Shown here piece by piece: positions 45,966 to 56,452 of a DNA stretch of 64,000 nucleotides. A model generated the notes under the pieces. That model made no database searches and was not told the DNA's origin. It saw only the letters and a program-made list of their open reading frames with translations. The stretch comes from Perognathus longimembris pacificus (taxonomy: Eukaryota > Chordata > Mammalia > Rodentia > Heteromyidae), in NCBI RefSeq assembly GCF_023159225.1, contig NC_063172.1, positions 35,244,832-35,308,831 on the forward strand, in the 5' to 3' direction. How positions within the stretch are numbered: position 1 is the first letter of the stretch; every line of letters begins with the position of its first letter. A program made the position numbers and the translations under genes.

Positions 45966-45975
45966 TGCCATCTTT
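45966..45975 (-). promoter_or_regulatory. YY1-like site in L1 5'UTR (antisense)
   Basis: TGCCATCTTTG contains the CCATCTT core on the plus strand (AAGATGG on the minus strand). Confidence 0.4.
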
Positions 45976-46039
45976 GACACTGGCAAAGGGGCAGACTAGA
46001 CTGGAGCTAAAGCCCGCCTGTGGAAAGCGAGGACAAAGC

Positions 46040-46050
46040 GGCCATCTTTG
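46040..46050 (-). promoter_or_regulatory. YY1-like site in L1 5'UTR (antisense)
   Basis: CGGCCATCTTTGAG. The surrounding CAAAG..CCATCTTTGA..GGCAA context repeats that at 45,961 with a 72-bp offset, so the two sites are probably copies of one unit. Confidence 0.4.
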
Positions 46051-46699
46051 AGAAGGGCAAGAGGGACCAATTAGTGAGAGCCAGCTCTGCCCAGAAGAAC
46101 GCCCCCTGCCCAGGTGGGAGGTGTGTACTGGGCCTCGGCTTGGCTAGAGGCGCCCACCCTGCCCGCCGGAATTCCAAAATTAAAAAGCAAAAGCAGCAAG
46201 CAGCTATCGGCGGCACGGAACAGCCGCACGGGAGAACAAACTTCCCTAGACAGATAAATGGTCCCGTTTAGAAGCCCAATTCCCAGCCCGAAACAGAGCT
46301 GAATTCCATACCCAGCTCTGCCCAGAAGGCTGCCCCACCCAGGAAGGAGGAAACTCCCCAAGGCAAGTGACTCTCAGCTCCGTAAACCAGGCCAGAGGCG
46401 CCCTGCCCTGCTGGGTCCGCAGGCTTTTCAAAGCCAGGTGTTAAAGGCAGTGGCCCCACAGCAGATGGGAGGAGCCACAGCCCCCGAGACCGCTCACATC
46501 CCTATCTAAGGGGAAGCCCAAGGCCTACCTGCAAGCTGTACAAACCACAGAGACCCAGGATTGCACCAACAGGGGAGAAGGTCAGAACATATCCATCCCC
46601 TGCAAACTGAAGGCACGCCAAACCAGCCAAGTGTCAGAATAGACTGCAGACCATCGCAAGGAAACCAGAGACTGTAGAAAGCCCATACAAACAAGGAAG

Positions 46700-46925
46700 A
46701 CTTTTGTTTTGTCTCAAAAGTTTTTTAAGCTTTCATTTTTATTTTTTTCTTATATTTTCATTTCTGAAACATCATTGGTTTTTCTTTCCCATTTTCACCT
46801 GTTGGTTCCATCATTTTTCTTGTTGTTGTTTTGTTGTTGTTGTTGATCTTTTTTTTCTTTTTTTCTTTTGCTGGTTTTTTTTTGTTTGTTTGTTTTTCCT
46901 TTTTATTTTATTTTTTTCTTAAATA
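46700..46925 (+). repeat. T-rich tract in L1 5'UTR
   Basis: Long T runs with TTG and TTTC interruptions make a strong pyrimidine strand bias. The 72-codon Phe-rich frame across it is a composition artefact. Confidence 0.85.
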
Positions 46926-47552
46926 ACTTTCCTCCATTATGTGCATCTGTCTTCTAGTATTCTCTCATTATTTCTCTATATGTACTCTTCTTCTTCAAAA
47001 ATTACTTTCCCATGATTAACATCTCCACTCTTTACTGCTAACTCTCCACTGTCATTTTAACCTTGTTGTCTCTACTGATTCTACTATCCTTCACATTTCA
47101 ACATCACTGAAACTAAGCCAAAACCATAACCCCCCCCCCCATACATTTTACTCTAGTTTCTTTATTACCTCTAACTTACCCTCCTGACTTACTACTAGGT
47201 CCTCCAGATCCCATTGACTCCTCATTATTGGATAAAGGGTATCCCCGCTTAATTCGAGTGAAACAAAGGGGTTCATAGAGAAAGCCAGTCCAAAAGGAAC
47301 TTAATATAAGAACAAGAATTGCTCCTAGGGTAGTAACAGTAAATAAGTAACTACAGAATAAAGGACACAGGATTGGTTGTTATATAGAAATTGTATTCTT
47401 TAGGATCACCAAATCTAATTTTTTACACAGGTATAAAAGGTATGTGTATTTAATTGTGAACTTCTAATATTTACACAATAGTGCTTGGTAAGCTCTGCTT
47501 TGGGTCTTAAATGGTGCTCACAGGTACTGGTAGTCTGGCATTCCCAATCCAA

Positions 47553-48666
47553 ATGGGCAGAAGGAACACAAGAAAGATGGCAAACAATGAAGTCTTATCC
47601 CCCACTCAAAACAAGCAGGAAGCAGAGCAGTCAATCAAAGACATAGAAGAGAACCCCCAAAATGCTCTACAAAGTCTACTGATAAACATGATAAATGAAA
47701 GTTTGAATCTCTTCAGTCAATTATTCTAGAGCGTGAGGAGGCAAAGCAAAAATTAATGGAGAATTTCATGGCCTCCACAAATAGAAAGATAAATGAACTT
47801 CAAGAGTCAAATGAAAAGATAGCTAACCAGCTTAAAGATTTGAGAGACAACACTCAAAACCAAATTAATGAAGTCAATGAAGAAAAGAATTCCATACAGG
47901 ACCTAAGAAATGACATGGAAATCATCAGGAAAGACCAGTCAGAAGGAAGAGATTCGAAATCAAGTAGCTAGCCTACAGTCTCAACGAATTGAAGCAGAGG
48001 ATTGAATCTCAGGAGCTGAAGGTTCCCTAGAATCTATGGAGAAAGATCAAAAATCAATACAAATCCAGTCCAATCAACAAAACAGATCGCTACAGGAGAT
48101 TCAAGACACGATCAGGAAGCCCAATTTAAGAATAATAGGTATTGAGGAAAACTTGGAGAAAGAAGTTAATGGGATAGGCAACCTATTTAACAGAATACTA
48201 GCTGAGAACTTCCCAAATATCCAGAAGGAAAGGCCTATACAGATACAAGAAGCATTTAGAACCCCAAACCAACCAGACCAGAATAGACATCCCACCGACA
48301 CGTTATGATCAAAACAGGATCAGTAGAGTACAAGGAAAGAATCCTTAAAGCTGTTAGGGAGAAGAAAACAATCACATATAAAGGAAAATCAATCAGAATT
48401 ACCCCAGACTTCTCAGCAGAGACCATAAAAGCGAGGAGAGCCTGGAATGAGATATACCAAACCCTAAATAAAAATAACTATCAACCAAGAATACTGTACC
48501 CAGCTAAACTCTCATAGCTGAAGGTCAAATAAAAGTCTTCCATAGTAAGGAAAAACTGAAACAATATATCTCCACCAAACCAGCTTTTCAAAAAATCCTT
48601 AAAGATGTACTTTACAGGGAAAATAATCAAGATCCCAATACAGACAGAGAAATGAACCCTAAATAG
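47553..48666 (+). pseudogene. L1 ORF1 remnant (RNA-binding chaperone protein)
   Basis: Family role: ORF1p is a trimeric coiled-coil protein that binds L1 RNA and chaperones nucleic acids in the cytoplasmic L1 RNP. The start chosen is ATG at 47,553 (MGRRNTRKMANNEV), which resembles the basic N-terminus of other L1 ORF1 proteins. A heptad-rich coiled-coil stretch (MENFMASTNRKINELQESNE..) spans about 47,730-47,970. The RRM-like domain (KPNLRIIGIEEN.., ending HPTDT) spans about 48,110-48,300. The C-terminal domain (KAVREKKTITYKGKSIRI..SAETIKARRAWNEIY..QPRILYPAKLS) spans 48,305-48,517. Frame breaks occur after about 47,729, near 47,971-48,036, near 48,303 and near 48,515; the last frame runs to TAG at 48,664. 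Total span is about 370 codons, a normal family length, but it cannot be translated as one protein. Confidence 0.92.
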
Positions 48667-48718
48667 TAAACATCAAATCAAGAAATGGGAAGACCCAGCT
48701 TTTAACAGGACAGTGACA

Positions 48719-51700
48719 ATGAAAGGAACAAATGATCATCTCTCAATCCTAATGCTCAACATTAATGGACTTAATTCTCCAATCAAACGACATAGGCTCA
48801 TAAGTTGGATGAAAAACCAAGATCCATCTTTCTGCTGCCTCCAAGAGACAGCTAAAGCAAACATCTTCTAGAAGTGAAAGGCTGGAATCAAATCTATCAA
48901 GCAAATGGCCCCCATAAGCAGGCTGGAGTTGCAATCCTAGTATCAGACAAAATTGACTTCAAATTAAAAAAGGTAAGAAGAGACAAAGAAGGTTACTACA
49001 TACTAGTAAAGGGAATCTCTCCTACAGGAAGATATAACCATTCTAAATATCTACACACCAAATGCAGAAGCACCCAACTTCATCAAACAAACACTACTGA
49101 CTCTAAAAATATTCATAGACCCAAACACATTGATAGTGGGGGACTTTAACACTCCACTATCACCTCTGGACAGATCAACACGCCAAAAACTGAACAAAGA
49201 AACCACAGAACTAAATAATTGCATAGACCAACTAGACTTAACCAACATCTACAGAATATTCCACCCAGCAACAACAGAATACACATTCTTCTCCGCAGCA
49301 CATGGAACATTCTCCAAAGTAGATCACATCTTAGGGCACAAAGAAAATCTGTACAAATTCAGAAGTATCAAAACCATTCCCTGCATTCTCTCTGACCACA
49401 ATGGAATAAAATTAGAGCTCCACTCAAACAGCCACCACAGAAAATCCTACAATTCATGGAGACTAAACAACACACTGTTGAACTATCAGTGGGTCATCGA
49501 AGAAATTAAAATGGAAATACAATTGTTTATGGAATTCAAGCAAGATGAGGACACAAAGTACCAGCTCCTTTGGGACACAGCAAAGGCAGTACTCAGAGGA
49601 AAATTTATATCTCTGAGTGCATACACCAACAAACTGGAGAAACAGCAACTCAATAATTTAGGGAAGCACCTTCATTTCCTTGAAAGAGAACAACAAGCCA
49701 AACCCCAAGTCAATAGATAGAAGCAAATAATTAAGATCAAATCAGAATTAAATCAATTAGAGACAAAAAAAAAACCATCGAAAGAATCAACAAAACAAAG
49801 AGTTGGTTCTTTGAAAAAATCAACAAGATAGACAGACCCCTGGCAAACATGACCAGAAAACGAAGGCAGCACACTCAAATAAACAAGATAAGAGATGAAA
49901 CAGGTAATATCACCACAGAAATAACTGAAATTCAGAAAATAATAAGGGACTATTTTGCAAACCTTTACGCCAACAAATTCGAGAACTTGGAAGAAATGGA
50001 TAATTTCCTAGAAAAAATTCATATTACAAAGCTCAACCATGAAGATTTAAACCTTCTAAACAGACACATATCCAGTATTGAAATAGAAATGGCAATAAAT
50101 GATCTCCCATCCAAGAAAAGCCCAGGTCCAGACGGATTCACTGCAGAATTCTACAAGGTCTTCAAAACAGAAGTCACACCAATATTTCTCAAACTCTTCA
50201 ATGAAATTGAAAGAGAACATTCACTACCAGACACATTCTATGAAGCCAGCATAACCCTCATCCCAAAACCAGGCAGGGACTCATCACGGAAAGAAGACTA
50301 TAGACCAATTTCCCTGATGAACATAGATGCATCAATTCTCAACAAAATTCTGGCCAATCAACTTCAATTGGTCATCAAAAAAAATCATACACCACGATCA
50401 AACTGGATTCATCCCAGGGATGCAAAGTTGGTTTAATATACCCAAGTCAATTAATGTAATCCACCACATCAACCGGAGCAAGGTAAAGAACCACATGGTT
50501 TTATCTCTGGATGCGGAAAAAGCATTTGACAAAATACAGCACCCATTTATGCTAAAAGCCCTGGAAAAACTGGGATTCAAGGGAACATTCCTGAATCAAG
50601 GCAGTTTATGACAAACCAACAGCAAGTATAACTCTAAATGGTGAAAAACTAAAGCCATTCCCTTTAAAATCAGGAACAAGGCAGGGATGTCCACTCTCTC
50701 CCCTGCTCTTCAACATAGTATGAGAATTCCTAGCCAGAGCAATTAGGCAAGAAGAAAATATAAAGGGGATCCAAATAGGAAAAGATGAAGTTAAACTTTC
50801 TCTATTCGCAGATGACATGATCCTATACCTAAAGAATCCCATAGACTCTACCCCCAAAGCTACTAGAGCTGAACCAAAACTTTGGCAAAGTTGCAGGATA
50901 TAAAATAAACCTTCAAAAATCAACAGCCTTTGTCTATGCTAACGACCCGAAGATGGAGGCTGAAATCAGGAAAGCAACCCTTTGCAATATCCCCCCAAAA
51001 CATAAAATACCTAGGAATAACCTTAACAAAAGAAGTGAAAGACCTCTTTGATGAGAACTTTAAAAGCTTGAAAAACGAAATTAAGTCAGAACTAAGGAAA
51101 TGGAAAAACCTCCCAGGCTCCTAGATTGGGAGTATTAATATAATCAAAATGGCAATATTGCCAAAGGCTATCTACAAATTCATAGCAATACCCATTAATA
51201 TCCCAACACCATTTTTTGATGAAATAGAGGAAGCAATCGGGAAATTCATATGGAATAATAAAAGATCTAGAAGAGCAAAAACAATCCTAAGCAGAAAGAA
51301 CAGTGCTGGGGGAATTACAATACTCAACTTCAAGTTGTATTATAAAGCTATAGTAATAAAAACAGCTTGGTATTGGCACCGGAACAGGCCTGAAGACAAA
51401 TGGAACAGAACTGAAGACCCGGGAATGAACCCACAGAACTACGCCTACTTAATCTTTGATAAAGGAGCTAAAACAATACTTTGGAAGAAAGATGGCCTCT
51501 TTAATAAATGGTGCTGGCAAAGCTGGTTCAACACATGCAACAAACTAAAACTTGAACCTTATATATCACCCTGCACCAAAATCAATTCCAAATGGATTAA
51601 AGACCTCGAAATCAAAACAAACACCCTGAAAACACTAAAGGTAGGTGAAACACTTGGGCTCCTTGGCACAGGACGGAACTTCCTTAACAAAGACCCAGAA

Positions 51701-52527
51701 AGGCTACAAATCAAAGAAAGGTTGGACAAATGGGACTGCATCAAACTGCAGAGCTTCTGCACGGCAAAGGACATAGCTCACAAGAGAAACAGAAAGCCCA
51801 CAGACTGGGAGAAGATCTTTACCGGCCATTCAACAGACAAAGGCCTCATATCTAAAATATATGCAGAACTAAAAAAATTACCTTCTTCCAAAACAAAACC
51901 ACAAAGAACCAATAGCCCCCTTATCAAGTGGGCTAAAGACTTACAAAGAGACTTCTCTGATGAGGAAATGAGAATGGCCAAGAGACATATGAAAAAGTGC
52001 TCTACATCACTGGCCATAAAAGAAAAGCAAATCAAAACAACATTGAGATTTCATCTCACCCCAGTAACAATGTCATATATCAAGAAAACTAACAATAACA
52101 ACTCTTGGAGGGGATGTGGCCAAAAGGGAACCCTACTTCATTGTTGGTGGGAATGTAAACTGGTTCAACCACTCTGGCAAGCAGTATGGAGATTCCTCAG
52201 AAGGCTAAATATAGAACTCCCCTATGACCCAGCAGCCCCACTTTTGGGTATCTATCCAAAAGAACACAAACGAAATCACAATAAAGCCACTAGCACAACT
52301 ATCTTCATCGCAGCACAATTTGGAACCAACTCAGATGCCCCTCAGTAGACGAATGGATCAGGAAAATGTGGTACATATACACAATGGAATTTTATGCCTC
52401 TATCAGAAAGAATGACATTACCCCATTTGTAAGGAAATGGAAAGACTTGGAAAAAATTATACTAAGTGAAGTGAGCCAGACCCAAAGAAACAAGGACTCT
52501 ATGGTCTCCCTTATTGGGTATAATTAG
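48719..52527 (+). pseudogene. L1 ORF2 remnant (endonuclease-reverse transcriptase)
   Basis: Family role: ORF2p nicks target DNA and reverse-transcribes L1 RNA onto it in the nucleus. The start is ATG at 48,719, 52 bp after the ORF1 stop, followed by HLSILMLNINGLNSPIKRHR. Endonuclease landmarks: LNINGLN, QET (about 48,842-48,850), GDFN (49,139-49,150) and SDH (49,391-49,399). Reverse-transcriptase landmarks: [11 protein letters not shown] (from about 50,124), then [26 protein letters not shown] and the catalytic FADD box at 50,805-50,816. The C-terminal cysteine motif is CGQKG..HCWWEC (52,115-52,156). Damage: shifts near 48,855 and 49,020, TAG at 49,718, a shift in an A run near 49,770, a shift near 50,390 and 50,590, TGA near 50,720, TAG at 51,122 (where Trp is expected) and a 1-nt loss near 52,323. 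The last frame ends FYASIRK..SLIGYN at TAG 52,525. The longest intact piece is 51,149-52,348 (399 codons). Total span is about 1,270 codons, as expected for L1. Confidence 0.96.
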
Positions 52528-53047
52528 TACAGGTATAGGCAAGTCACAGCAGGGAATCACAAGAGCCCAATAGCTATGCCCTTATGGTCACATCAGATGA
52601 TGCTAAGTGAAATGAACTCCATGTTATGGAGACAATTGTTATATCACAGTTGTAACTACTTTCAACGTCCCATGTGTATCTGTAGCTACTATTATTGATT
52701 AGGTTCTTGCATCACCTTCCTATGGTTGTACCTACACTATCTCTGTAAACTTATCTGAGTATATTGGAAACCATGTATACTGGTATTAGAGCTAGGAAAT
52801 TGAAAGGGAATATCAAAATTGAGAGACACAGGGTAAAAAAAGAGAAACAACTACAAAAGCAATACTTGCAAAACTGTTTGGTGTAAGTGAACTGAACACC
52901 TCATGGGGGGAAAGGGAAAGGGGGAGGAGGTGGGGGGGGGTACGAGGGACGAGGTAACTAACAGTACAAGTAATGTATCCAATGCCTAACGTATGAAACT
53001 GTAACCTCTCTGTACATCAGTTTGATAATAAAAAATTTTAAAAAAAC
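52528..53047 (+). mobile_element. L1 3'UTR
   Basis: About 520 bp between the ORF2 stop and the tail. It includes a polypurine G-rich tract at 52,903-52,950 (runs of 6, 5 and 9-10 Gs), a recurring feature of mammalian L1 3'UTRs with potential to form G-quadruplexes. This 3'UTR was the probe I used to identify the truncated L1 tails elsewhere. Confidence 0.9.
53027..53032 (+). terminator. L1 polyadenylation signal
   Basis: AATAAA lies about 15 bp before the end of the element, followed by an A/T-rich short tail that merges into the target duplication. Confidence 0.75.
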
Positions 53048-53064
53048 CAAAATCTATTCCTAGA
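53048..53064 (+). repeat. target-site duplication, right copy (L1)
   Basis: CAAAATCTATTCCTAGA, a perfect match to 45,540-45,556. Confidence 0.95.
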
Positions 53065-53439
53065 TACATGATACTTAAAAATGTGTAGATGTTATCTATG
53101 TAAGATCAGGGAATATCTATTTTAATTGATTAAATATTAATATAGGTATTAATATGTAGACGGGTGGTTACTTTTTCTTTTTATTGAGCGATTTTAGTCA
53201 CCTGTTGTCTTATATTGACATATATTATATGACATAGTTCATATATTATATTAAGGTCTCATTAATAACTAAATTGAAATTATCCAGTGTAGAGCTCTGG
53301 CCTATTTTGACAACTATACTGTGTTAGTTTTACAATTAAATATTTCTAGCAGTTTCACCAAGGGAATATATGCATTTTTTATCACATGGGCTTAATTACA
53401 GACTCTTATTTACTCAGTTGTGTTGTTTCTAAAGATGTC
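53065..53439. other. unique AT-rich DNA
   Basis: Nothing was recognised between the full L1 and the next, older L1. Confidence 0.4.
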
Positions 53440-54371
53440 CAGTAGGGCTCCCAGACACAGGTCAAACTTTCTAAGTAAAGATCCAGAAAGACAAAAAAAT
53501 CAAAGACAGACTGGACGTATGGGGTGGAAAGTTTCTGCATGGCAAAGGACATAGTTAACAAGCTAAATGGAAAGCCCAAAGAATGGGAGAAGATTTTTAC
53601 TAGCTATCCACTAGATGAGAGTCTAATATCCCAAAGTATACTGAGAGCTCAAAAAGTTAACCTTTCCAAATAAACCCTTAAAGAAACAACTCAATTAATA
53701 AATTGGCTAATGACTATAGAAACTTCTCAGAAGAAGAAGAATGACCTATAGAAACATGAAGAAAATTTAGACATTTCTGGCCATAAAGGAAATGCAGATC
53801 AAAACAACATTGCAATTCTACTTCACTCCAGTTAGAATGGGCATAATCAAAACAAACAAACAAAACCTAACAATTACAAATATTGGCAAAAACATGGCCA
53901 AAAGGGAACGTTGTTGGTGGAAATGTTAATTTGTTCAATCACTCTGGTAAACATTATAGTGGGTCTTCAACATAGAGCTACTCTATGACCTAGCAATTCC
54001 ACTCCAGGGCATATATTCAATAGAACACAAACAAGGTCACACTAAAGCTACCAGCACAACCATGTTTATTGCAGCATTGTGTACTATAGACAAGATAGGC
54101 AATCAACCAATGGATGAATAGATAAAAAAAATGCAGTGTATATAAACAATGGAATTGCAATCATCCATCAGAAAGAATGATATTATACAACTGGAAAGGC
54201 CTGGACAAAAATTATATACCCAGAAAAACATAGGTTTCATGGTTTCCCTCATTTGTGTTAGGTGAATGTGCCTATAAATCTACAAATAAACATACTGGGT
54301 GGGAAGCAAGGGGTGACAAATGAATTAAATGATGTGGAATAGACCATGGAGAACACAGATAGTGTAATTCC
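53440..54371 (+). mobile_element. older L1, ORF2 C-terminal part and 3'UTR start
   Basis: Collinear with about 51.65-52.53 kb of the full L1 but more diverged: GATCCAGAAAGAC, TTTCTGCATGGCAAAGGACATAGTTAACAAG, AATGGGAGAAGATTTTTACTAGC, GGCCATAAAGGAAATGCAGATCAAAACAAC, GACCTAGCAATTCCAC, AGAATGATATTATAC. It then enters the older-type 3'UTR and breaks at about 54,371 where an antisense L1 tail begins. There is no usable reading frame. Confidence 0.88.
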
Positions 54372-54636
54372 TTCTTTTAATTTTTTTCTTTAGGAAGGTG
54401 AACAAAGGAGTTGCCATTCAAAAGAGCATATTATGAATATAGTGCATCCAGATCAATATTACCCCTTTTAACTTTCTCAGAAACCATGCCCATCCTACTC
54501 TTCCACTCACTTTTCTTAATTTTAGGTTATGTATCAATTTTTTTTTACCATTTAACAAAGCAACTTATGTATACAATGCACCTTGGTCTGTGTTATTCCT
54601 TTAACATTTCCCTCCTCTTCTACCCACCCCTTCCTT
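54372..54636 (-). mobile_element. older-type L1 3' end, antisense
   Basis: A T-rich left end, then GTGAACAAAGGAGTTGCCATTCAAAAGAGCA, TTTAACAAAGCAACTTATGTATACAATGCACC, and a pyrimidine-rich end. It is antisense to 55.80-56.05 kb. It sits between two sense-oriented old L1 segments. Confidence 0.8.
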
Positions 54637-54833
54637 CAATGGATGAAATGTGATATATACAAAATGGAATTCTACCCATACATTAGAGAGAATGTCATAG
54701 AACCATTTGTAAGGAAATGGAAAGAATTGGAGAGGATTATGTTAAGCTAAGTAAGGCAGCCCCAGATAAGAAGAGGTTGCATGTTTTCCTTCATTAGTGG
54801 GAACTAGAACCTGCCTATAAATCTAGAAGTAAG
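54637..54833 (+). mobile_element. older L1, left part (split by a younger L1)
   Basis: Sense L1 from CAATGGATGAAATGTGATATATACAAAATGGAATTCTACCC to GGGAACTAGAACCTGCCTATAAATCTAGAAGTAAG. It continues at 55,203 after the inserted L1. Confidence 0.85.
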
Positions 54834-55189
54834 AAATTCTGCCTTTTTCTTTTGTCTTTCTTCTCCATGGTTTTACCACTGATGTCACTGTAACTGATGT
54901 AGGTAACCTGGGTATTGTATATATGCTTATTGGAACTGGGGAAGGAAAGGGGAACATCAAGTGGCAAAGGGCAAAGGGCAAAGGGTGAACCAATTCAACA
55001 GCAATACTTACAAAACTATATCCTGTAAACTAACGTACAACTCAGGGGGAGGGATGTGGAGGGAATTGGGAAGGTGGGAGAAAAATGAGGGAGGGGTAAC
55101 AAGTTTGAAAAGAAATGTACTCACTGACTTACATATGAAATTGTAAATCCTCTGTATATCACTTTGACAACATATAAATTAATTAAAAA
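54834..55189 (+). mobile_element. younger L1 3' end inserted in an older L1
   Basis: Sense 3'UTR: CTTCTCCATGGTTTTACCACTGATGTCACTG, GGGTATTGTATATATG, a GCAAAGG triplet repeat (about 54,964-54,985), CAACTCAGGGGGAGG, AAAAATGAGGGAGGGG, CTCTGTATATCACTTTGACAAC. The target duplication is ATCTAGAAGTAAG (54,821-54,833) and ATCCAGAAGTAAG (55,190-55,202), with one mismatch. Confidence 0.92.
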
Positions 55190-55202
55190 ATCCAGAAGTA
55201 AG

Positions 55203-56085
55203 TACATTGGGTGGCACCCGAACAGTTATAGATGAACTAATTTAACTATAGTAAAATCCATAGAGAATGCAAATAGTATAATTCTTTAGAAATACCAAGT
55301 CAAAGCCTAACAAAATGAGTACTAGAAAATGTACACCACCTAGGAGGGTGAGGTCAAGAGGACAGGAATAGGTGAATGAAAGGGTAAATGAGTAGAATAA
55401 AGGCAAGAATGCATTGGGTAGTGTAATTCATTTTAGAAAACAGTAAGTCAAAGAAATAAATAAGCCTAAAGAAATAAATAACAGGAAATGTGTGCAAGGG
55501 GTTAAGGTGGAATCAAGGGGGGAGGGATAGAAGAATGAAGCAGGGAGAATGAAGGCAAGAATGCATTGTAAATGGCTGGGAATATGGCCTAGTGGCAAGA
55601 GTGCTTGCCTCCTATATATGAAACCCTGAGTTTGATTCCCCAGCACCACATATATAGAAAATGGTCAGAAGTGGCGCTGTGGCTCAAGTGGCAGAGTACT
55701 AGCCTTGAGCAAAAAGAAGCCAGGGACAGTGTTCAGGCCCTGAGTCCAAGGCCCAGGACTGGCAAAAAAAAAAAAAAGAAAAAGAATTCATTATATATAT
55801 CACAAAATTAAGAAATAAGGGAAGGGGTTGAATGGAAGTGAAGATGTTGAAGCCATGATACAGATCAAGATGCATTGTACACATAAAATGCTTTGTTAAA
55901 GGGTAAATAAACACACATAACCTAAAATTAAGATAAGTAAGGAAAGGCGTGGGATTGGAGGGGTAAGTGAGAATGTCAAAAGTGGTGACAATGAGCAGGA
56001 GATCAAGATGCACTATATTCATAACTGCTTTGGTAAATGACAAGTCCTTTGTACAACTAGTTAAAAATAATAAGAATATACAAAA
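55203..56085 (+). mobile_element. older L1, right part with repeated 3'UTR units
   Basis: It resumes with TACATTGGGTGGCACC and runs to CTTTGTACAACTAGTTAAAAATAATAAG. Within it, a degenerate unit of roughly 100-150 bp recurs (AAGAAATAA..GG..GGGG..GAATG..CAAGAATGCATTGTA / CAAGATGCATTGTA / CAAGATGCACTATA at about 55,555, 55,867 and 56,004). An IDL-Geo SINE interrupts it at 55,568-55,781. Confidence 0.85.
55568..55781 (+). repeat. IDL-Geo SINE inserted in an older L1
   Basis: GGCTGGGAATATGGCCTAGTGGCAAGAGTGCTTGCC, TTTGATTCCCCAGCACCACATATATAGAAAA, then Geo (AAGTGGCGCTGTGGCTCAAGTGGCAGAGTACTAGCC..CCCAGGACTGGC) and an A tail. The target duplication is AAGAATGCATT (55,557-55,567) and AAGAATTCATT (55,782-55,792). 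It is somewhat diverged. Confidence 0.95.
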
Positions 56086-56452
56086 AGGATGAAAACAGAT
56101 TGTAGTACATCCAGTTTACAATATCCTTCACTTTACAGTGTTGTTTTTTTTAAAAAAAAAAAAAAAAAACCAACAAGATATAGAGTTGATTACTAGATCT
56201 GGGCTATTGTTTGACCCAGGAAGATGAAAAGACTAATCATTTGTATATTTAGATCCATTTTATAATCTGCATTCTATTCACTGTTTTTCTTTCTTTCGTG
56301 TGATGCTATTTGATGATATACACTTCATTTTTCTTTTATTTTTCTATAGTATGCCTTATTTGCTTTATTATTATTTTTATTGTTACTTTAGAGTTTCTAT
56401 ACAGAGGGGTATGGTTACATGAATCAGGTAATGAGTAACAGGTACATTCTTT

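Larger units (their letters stand above)
45557..47552 (+). promoter_or_regulatory. L1 5'UTR / internal promoter region
   Basis: This is the roughly 2-kb leader upstream of ORF1. The first ~950 bp is relatively GC- and CpG-rich for this window and contains a degenerate block repeated at 231-bp spacing (CCAGCTCTGCCCAGAAG at 46,081-46,097 and 46,312-46,328, each followed by a G/C-rich stretch and AGAGGCGCCC). From 46,700 to 46,925 it becomes an extreme T-rich tract with TTG repeats, then mixed AT-rich sequence to ORF1. A 2-kb leader is long relative to the ~0.9 kb of human L1. Promoter function is inferred from position. Confidence 0.75.
45557..53047 (+). mobile_element. full-length L1 (LINE-1) retrotransposon, inactive
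   Basis: A 7.5-kb non-LTR retrotransposon in sense orientation. Layout: 5'UTR (45,557 to about 47,552), ORF1 remnant (47,553-48,666), a short spacer, ORF2 remnant (48,719-52,527), 3'UTR with a G-rich tract, AATAAA and a short A tail. A perfect 17-bp target duplication shows it integrated by target-primed reverse transcription as a complete copy. Multiple stops and frameshifts in both ORFs make it non-functional now. The untruncated 5' end starts with a YY1-like motif. The identical flanks with degraded ORFs suggest an intermediate age. Confidence 0.97.

Noticed and set aside
46704..46922. Phe-rich 72-codon hydrophobic frame in the L1 leader
   Set aside because: Produced by the T-rich tract; no evidence for translation.
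51149..52348. 399-codon open frame as a possible live gene
   Set aside because: It is the C-terminal third of a broken L1 ORF2 (Cys motif HCWWEC present) with stops and frameshifts on both sides, not an independent gene.
45557..53047. Whether the L1 could still be active
   Set aside because: At least eight disabling changes in ORF2 and four in ORF1 rule it out.
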